Part shown: positions 60,001 to 64,000 of the stretch, in pieces
Layout of the letters: every line of letters starts with the position of its first letter
How positions within the stretch are numbered: position 1 is the first letter of the stretch
Assembly: GCF_000182565.1 (NCBI RefSeq)
Contig: NW_015971546.1
Coordinates: forward strand, 667,407 to 731,406
From: Spizellomyces punctatus DAOM BR117
Lineage: Eukaryota > Chytridiomycota > Chytridiomycetes > Spizellomycetales > Spizellomycetaceae
DNA length: 64,000 nt
Direction: 5' to 3'
The notes under the pieces: model-generated
What the model was told of the DNA's origin: nothing
Database searches by the model: none
Seen by the model: only the letters and a program-made list of their open reading frames with translations
Position numbers and translations under genes: made by a program

Positions 60001-63000
60001 AAGCTTATCAAAGCCATTCAGGCCAACTGTGCACGTTCAAATCTGCAACTGGTTCCAGCTTTCCTAGAAAAGATCTTACAGATCTACGAGATGATGTTGG
60101 TGCGGCATGGTAGGTGGTAGCAATATGGCTTATCGTCATAGCCTGTGCTAATAAGTACTTTAGGTTTCATGTTGGTGGGAGAGTCATTTTCTGGAAAGAC
60201 TGCTGCTTACAGAGTCCTGCAAGGTGCACTCAGCGATATGAACAAAGAAAACGCAGAACTGGAGGCCAAGGTCCTGACCTACGTTTTGAATCCGAAGTCG
60301 ATCACCATGGGTCAGCTGTACGGGCAATTTGATCCGGTTACGCATGAATGGTCTGATGGAGTTCTGGCAGTGGGCTTCCGCGGTTTTGCTTCTTCCCAAA
60401 GTCCCGAACGCAAATGGATCATATTTGACGGTCCCGTGGATGCGGTTTGGATTGAAAATATGAATACGGTGCTTGATGACAACAAAAAGCTCTGCCTAAA
60501 CAGTGGTGAAATCATTCAGCTTTCGTCGACAATGAGCATGATTTTCGAAGTCCGCGACTTGGCGGTTGCGTCTCCAGGTACGTTGAAATCGTGGGTTCTT
60601 TACTTGCAGCACTACTTAACCCAAGCACTGTAGCGACTGTCAGTCGATGTGGTATGATATACATGGAACCAAGTCGCCTAGGCTGGCGAGACACAATATT
60701 TGTGTCCTGGTTAGCTCGAAGTCAGCTGGATGAAGGCCAGAAAAAGGTGATGGTAGCCATGATTGATTGGCTTGTGAGCTCATGCTTGTCCTTCGTGAGA
60801 AGGGAATGCGTTGAGCTGTCTGAGACCAGTGATATCAACATGGTCACCTCACTTCTCAATATCTTTGAAAGCTTGCTGGACGACTTTGCACAAGACAAAT
60901 CAGCTGAACTTACTACTCGATGCATTCAAGGAGCGTTCATCTTCTCGCTGGTTTGGTCTGTCGGCGCGAGCGTTAATGAAAACGGCAGAGCAAAGTTTTC
61001 CCAGCACCTGCGTACACTCTGCAGCGGCGCTTTGCCCAACGGGTTTTCCTTTGATGCCCAATTCCCGGAAGGAGCCGTATATGACTTCGTTTTTGAAAAA
61101 ACTGACGGGGGATCTTGGCGACCTTGGGTGGACACAATTCCTACTGACTGGGCTATTCCATCCAAGATGAAAGTGGACAACATCATGGTTCCAACGGTGG
61201 ATACAGCGCGGTATGGATTTTTGCTTCAGCTCTTGGTCCGGCATCAGAAGCATGTTCTGTTTGTTGGACCGACAGGAACTGGAAAGTCGATGTACATACG
61301 CGACGGTTTAGTCAATCGTCTGCCCAAAGATGTCTACATACCTGCTTTCATAAATTTTTCGGCTCAAACTACAGCGAATCAGACTCAGGAGATAATAGAG
61401 TCAAAGCTTGATAAACGCCGCAAAGGAGTTTATGGACCACCTATGGGGAAAAGGTCGGTGATCTTTGTGGATGATCTAAACATGCCGGCCCGTGAAGTGT
61501 ATGGAGCGCAGCCGCCGATTGAGTTGTTGAGACAATGGATGGACCATGAAGGTAAGCCTTCAATTCCATTCCCTCTCTTGAATCCGGCATTTATCAATGT
61601 ATTGGCAGGATGGTACAATCAAAATGTTATGACGGTAAGAAGCCCCGATTGTTAAAGCGCCCAGATGGTTTTACTTATGACCCTACCAGAAATTTGAGGC
61701 TATCCAATTTGTTGGTGCCATGGGACCTCCGGGTGGTAAGTGCGATTAAGCCCGGGTTTATTCCTTCGAGGCACCGGGGCTAACTTTCGCTCTCTTGCTT
61801 TCATCAAGGGGGCCGTAACCCTGTGACTTCCCGGGTGCGTTCTGCTTTCACGCTTCTCTTTGCTAGTATCTAGTCTGACAGCATGCACTTTCCAGTTTCT
61901 TCGACACTTCAACACAATTACTATGACCTCTTTCGATGATACGGCCTTGCACCGAATTTTTGAAACCATCTTGGTATGGCATTTGACGTCCAATAATTTC
62001 CCAAAGGAGATTATCGATATGTCGAAGTCAGTTGTCGATGCCACCCGACAGATTTACAGAGGGGCAATGTCAAATCTCCTGCCAACTCCTAAGAAATCTC
62101 ATTACACTTTCAATTTGCGCGACTTTTCCAGGGTTATACAGGGAGTTTTATTAGCTCGTCCGGAAACGGTCAGCAACAAAGAAAAGATGGTCCGACTGTG
62201 GCTACACGAAGCGTATCGTGTTTTTTATGATCGGTTGATTGATGATGATGATAGAAAATGGTTCTTCACCTTCAGCAAAACGGAAATTGTCAAAGCCGCC
62301 TTTAATCTCGAATTCGATAAAGTCTTCCGCATGTACGATTCAAATGCTGATGGAATTGTAGAAATCGATGATCTACGAAGTCTCATTTTTGGAACATACC
62401 TATCTCCTCGGGATGCAGCCGGCAGAGCTTATGATGAAATAACAGATCTCAATGCACTGACCGAATTTATGGAGAAAAGCTTGGGAGAATTTAATCAAGT
62501 TAGCAAGAAGCCCATGGATTTAGGTATCCTAATGCTTCAATCCCTGTTTTTCATATTTTTTGAATCTAACGCAGATTTTCTGGCAGTAATGTTTCGGTTT
62601 GCTATTGAGCACCTCTCCAGAATAAGTCGAGTTCTGCAACAACCACGCGGCAACATGCTGTTGGTGGGTGTTGGTGGGAGTGGTCGACAAAGCTTGACTA
62701 GGATGGCGGCATATCTTGCAGAATATGAGGTGTTTCAAGTGGAGATATCAAGAAATTATAACGCACAGGCGTGGCATGACGATCTAAAGAAGTTGTATAA
62801 GTCGGCAGGCGGTCTTGGCAAGCCTACTGTGTTCTTGTTCAGTGACACGCAATGTCAAGAAGAATCATTCCTAGAGGATATTAACAACATGCTGAATGCT
62901 GGTGAAGTACCAAATCTTTTTGCGGCCGATGAGAAGCAAGAGCTGTTTGAACTGATGAGATCGGATACTCGGAGCGCTGGACGTGCAGCGGATTCGTCAC

Positions 63001-64000
63001 CCGCAGCAATGTTCCAGTGGTTTTTGGACCGTTGCCGAGAAAACCTTCACATATGCCTGTGCATGAGTCCCGTCGGTGATGCGTTCCGCAACCGTTTACG
63101 CAAGTTCCCATCCCTGATTAATTGCTGTACAATCGACTGGTTTACCGACTGGCCAGATGACGCACTGATGGCAGTAGCAAAGAAATGCTTGTCGGATATC
63201 GAAATGGAGGACGACGTACGAAAAAATGTGGTAGCAATGTGCAAGCACTTTCACGAGAGCACCCGTGCGCAGTCAACTAGATTCTTGAGCATCAATAAGA
63301 GACATAATTATGTTACCGCCACCTCATTCATCATGCTTATCAAGACGTTTAAAGACCTGCTGGGGTTGAAACGCTCAGAGGTGCTTAAACTTCGAGATCG
63401 ATATGTGAATGGTTTAGAGAAGTTGAGTTTTGCAAAAGCCTCCGTCTCCAAAATGCAGGTGGATCTGGGTGAGCTACAACCGCAGCTCATCAAGACAAAG
63501 GAGGAAACAGATGTTATCATGCGTCAAATTGAGAAAGAATCGGTTGAAGTGGCACAGGTGAAGACGGTAGTTAAGGCGGATGAAGAGGTTGCCACTAAGA
63601 AAGCAAATGAAGCGACGGCCATAAAAGAGGATTGTGAAGCTCAATTAGCAGAGGCTATACCCGCTTTGGAAGCCGCCATAGCTGCTTTAGATACCTTGAA
63701 GAAGGTTTGCGTTTACATTTGATTTGTTTAGGCTTGACTATCATGCTGAAATGTTTCCAATTACTTTGTAGAGTGACATCGATATGCTCAAAACAATGAA
63801 GGTGAGTAGGTAATGGCTCACCTGGTCTCCATCAATGTTTCTCACTATTCGCATCGCTGCTTCCACAAATAGAGCCCTCCCTCAGGTGTAAAATTTGTCA
63901 TGGAGGCAGTATGTGTCATGAAGGATGTCAAACCTGTCAAAGTTACCGATCCTAGCGGAAAGAAGGAAGAGAGTTATTGGGTTTGTACCCTCCAGTTTGC
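54060..64000 (+). CDS. Axonemal dynein heavy chain (DNAH3/7/12-like), 3' truncated
   Basis: Motor subunit of an inner-arm, single-headed flagellar dynein. Twenty-five exons in phase give 2797 aa; the last ends at 63980. Main exons: 54060-54303, 54365-54453, 54522-54725, 54788-54991, 55061-55085, 55147-55432, 55495-56125, 56191-56525, 56589-57310, 57383-57678, 57745-57948, 58018-58617, 58689-58837, 58900-58954, 59017-59441, 59507-59522, 59592-59801, 59872-60109, 60164-60577, 60610-61634, 61690-61735, 61809-61834, 61896-63704, 63772-63801, 63873-63980. [12 protein letters not shown] marks the tail; [15 protein letters not shown] the linker. P-loops: AAA1 GPAGTGKT (~1371), AAA2 ESFSGKT (~1650), AAA3 GPTGTGKS (~2001), AAA4 GVGGSGRQS (~2404). 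The stalk coiled coil begins near 2640; AAA5, AAA6 and the microtubule-binding tip lie beyond the window. An EF-hand-like loop sits between AAA3 and AAA4 (~2293). Confidence 0.95.

Noticed and set aside
1-64000. CRISPR arrays, insertion sequences, prokaryotic operons, tRNA or rRNA genes
   Set aside because: No direct-repeat arrays, transposase frames or inverted-repeat ends found; no cloverleaf with A- and B-box seen by eye, though a covariance-model scan would be needed to exclude small RNA genes.

Overview
This window is nuclear DNA of a flagellated fungus, most likely a chytrid (Chytridiomycota or a close zoosporic relative). Genes are intron-dense, with up to 25 exons and introns mostly 45-75 nt with GT/AG ends. 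Fungal genes (RVS161-type BAR protein, alternative oxidase, Bdf1-type BET protein, a FunK1-like kinase remnant) sit beside flagellar genes lost from most fungi: CC2D2A (ciliary transition zone), an axonemal dynein heavy chain and a vasohibin-type tubulin tyrosine carboxypeptidase. I cannot name the species. The sequence is assembled, with one 355-base N gap. All exon coordinates were derived by eye from splice signals, reading phase and family similarity.

Layout. 1-652: 3' end of a DPH6-type diphthamide gene. 889-5570 (-): a 1409-aa coiled-coil protein with C-terminal BRCT domains. 5717-8660: Ku70. 8734-9084 (-): small unknown ORF. 9142-11714: BET protein. 12016-12710 (-): TRAPPC2L, five short exons. 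12877-14403: JMJD6. 14440-15462 (-): unknown 288-aa protein. 15598-18900: alanyl-tRNA synthetase. 18965-20110: TraB-like protein. 20624-23796: DNA topoisomerase I. 23867-24554 (-): probable FunK1 kinase remnant. 25381-26826: unknown 388-aa protein. 27239-28545: RVS161. 28777-29719: universal stress protein. 30110-30626 (-): small acidic-tailed protein. 30707-32548 (-): MICU-family protein, interrupted by the gap. 32753-34100: AOX-family protein. 34215-40410 (-): CC2D2A, 23 exons, 1568 aa. 41030-42016: METTL7-like methyltransferase. 42701-47460: 1407-aa membrane protein with three START domains. 47678-48924: vasohibin. 49268-51138 (-): IPI3/WDR18. 51562-53270: PWWP plus IBD-like (LEDGF/HDGF-type) protein. 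54060-end: axonemal dynein heavy chain, 3' truncated.

How the genes relate. Most genes are housekeeping and form divergent pairs with short shared promoters: coiled-coil/BRCT with Ku70, TRAPPC2L with JMJD6, an orphan with AlaRS, MICU with AOX, IPI3 with the PWWP protein. CC2D2A, vasohibin and dynein lie within 30 kb and should all serve the zoospore flagellum or its microtubules, though nothing shows that they are co-regulated.

Most notable: an AOX homologue lacking two of the four conserved iron-binding glutamates, a long coiled-coil plus BRCT protein of uncertain family next to Ku70, the triple-START membrane protein, a complete vasohibin catalytic triad in a fungus, and a fungal LEDGF-like PWWP-IBD protein. 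I found no CRISPR array, prokaryotic operon, insertion sequence, rRNA or convincing tRNA.
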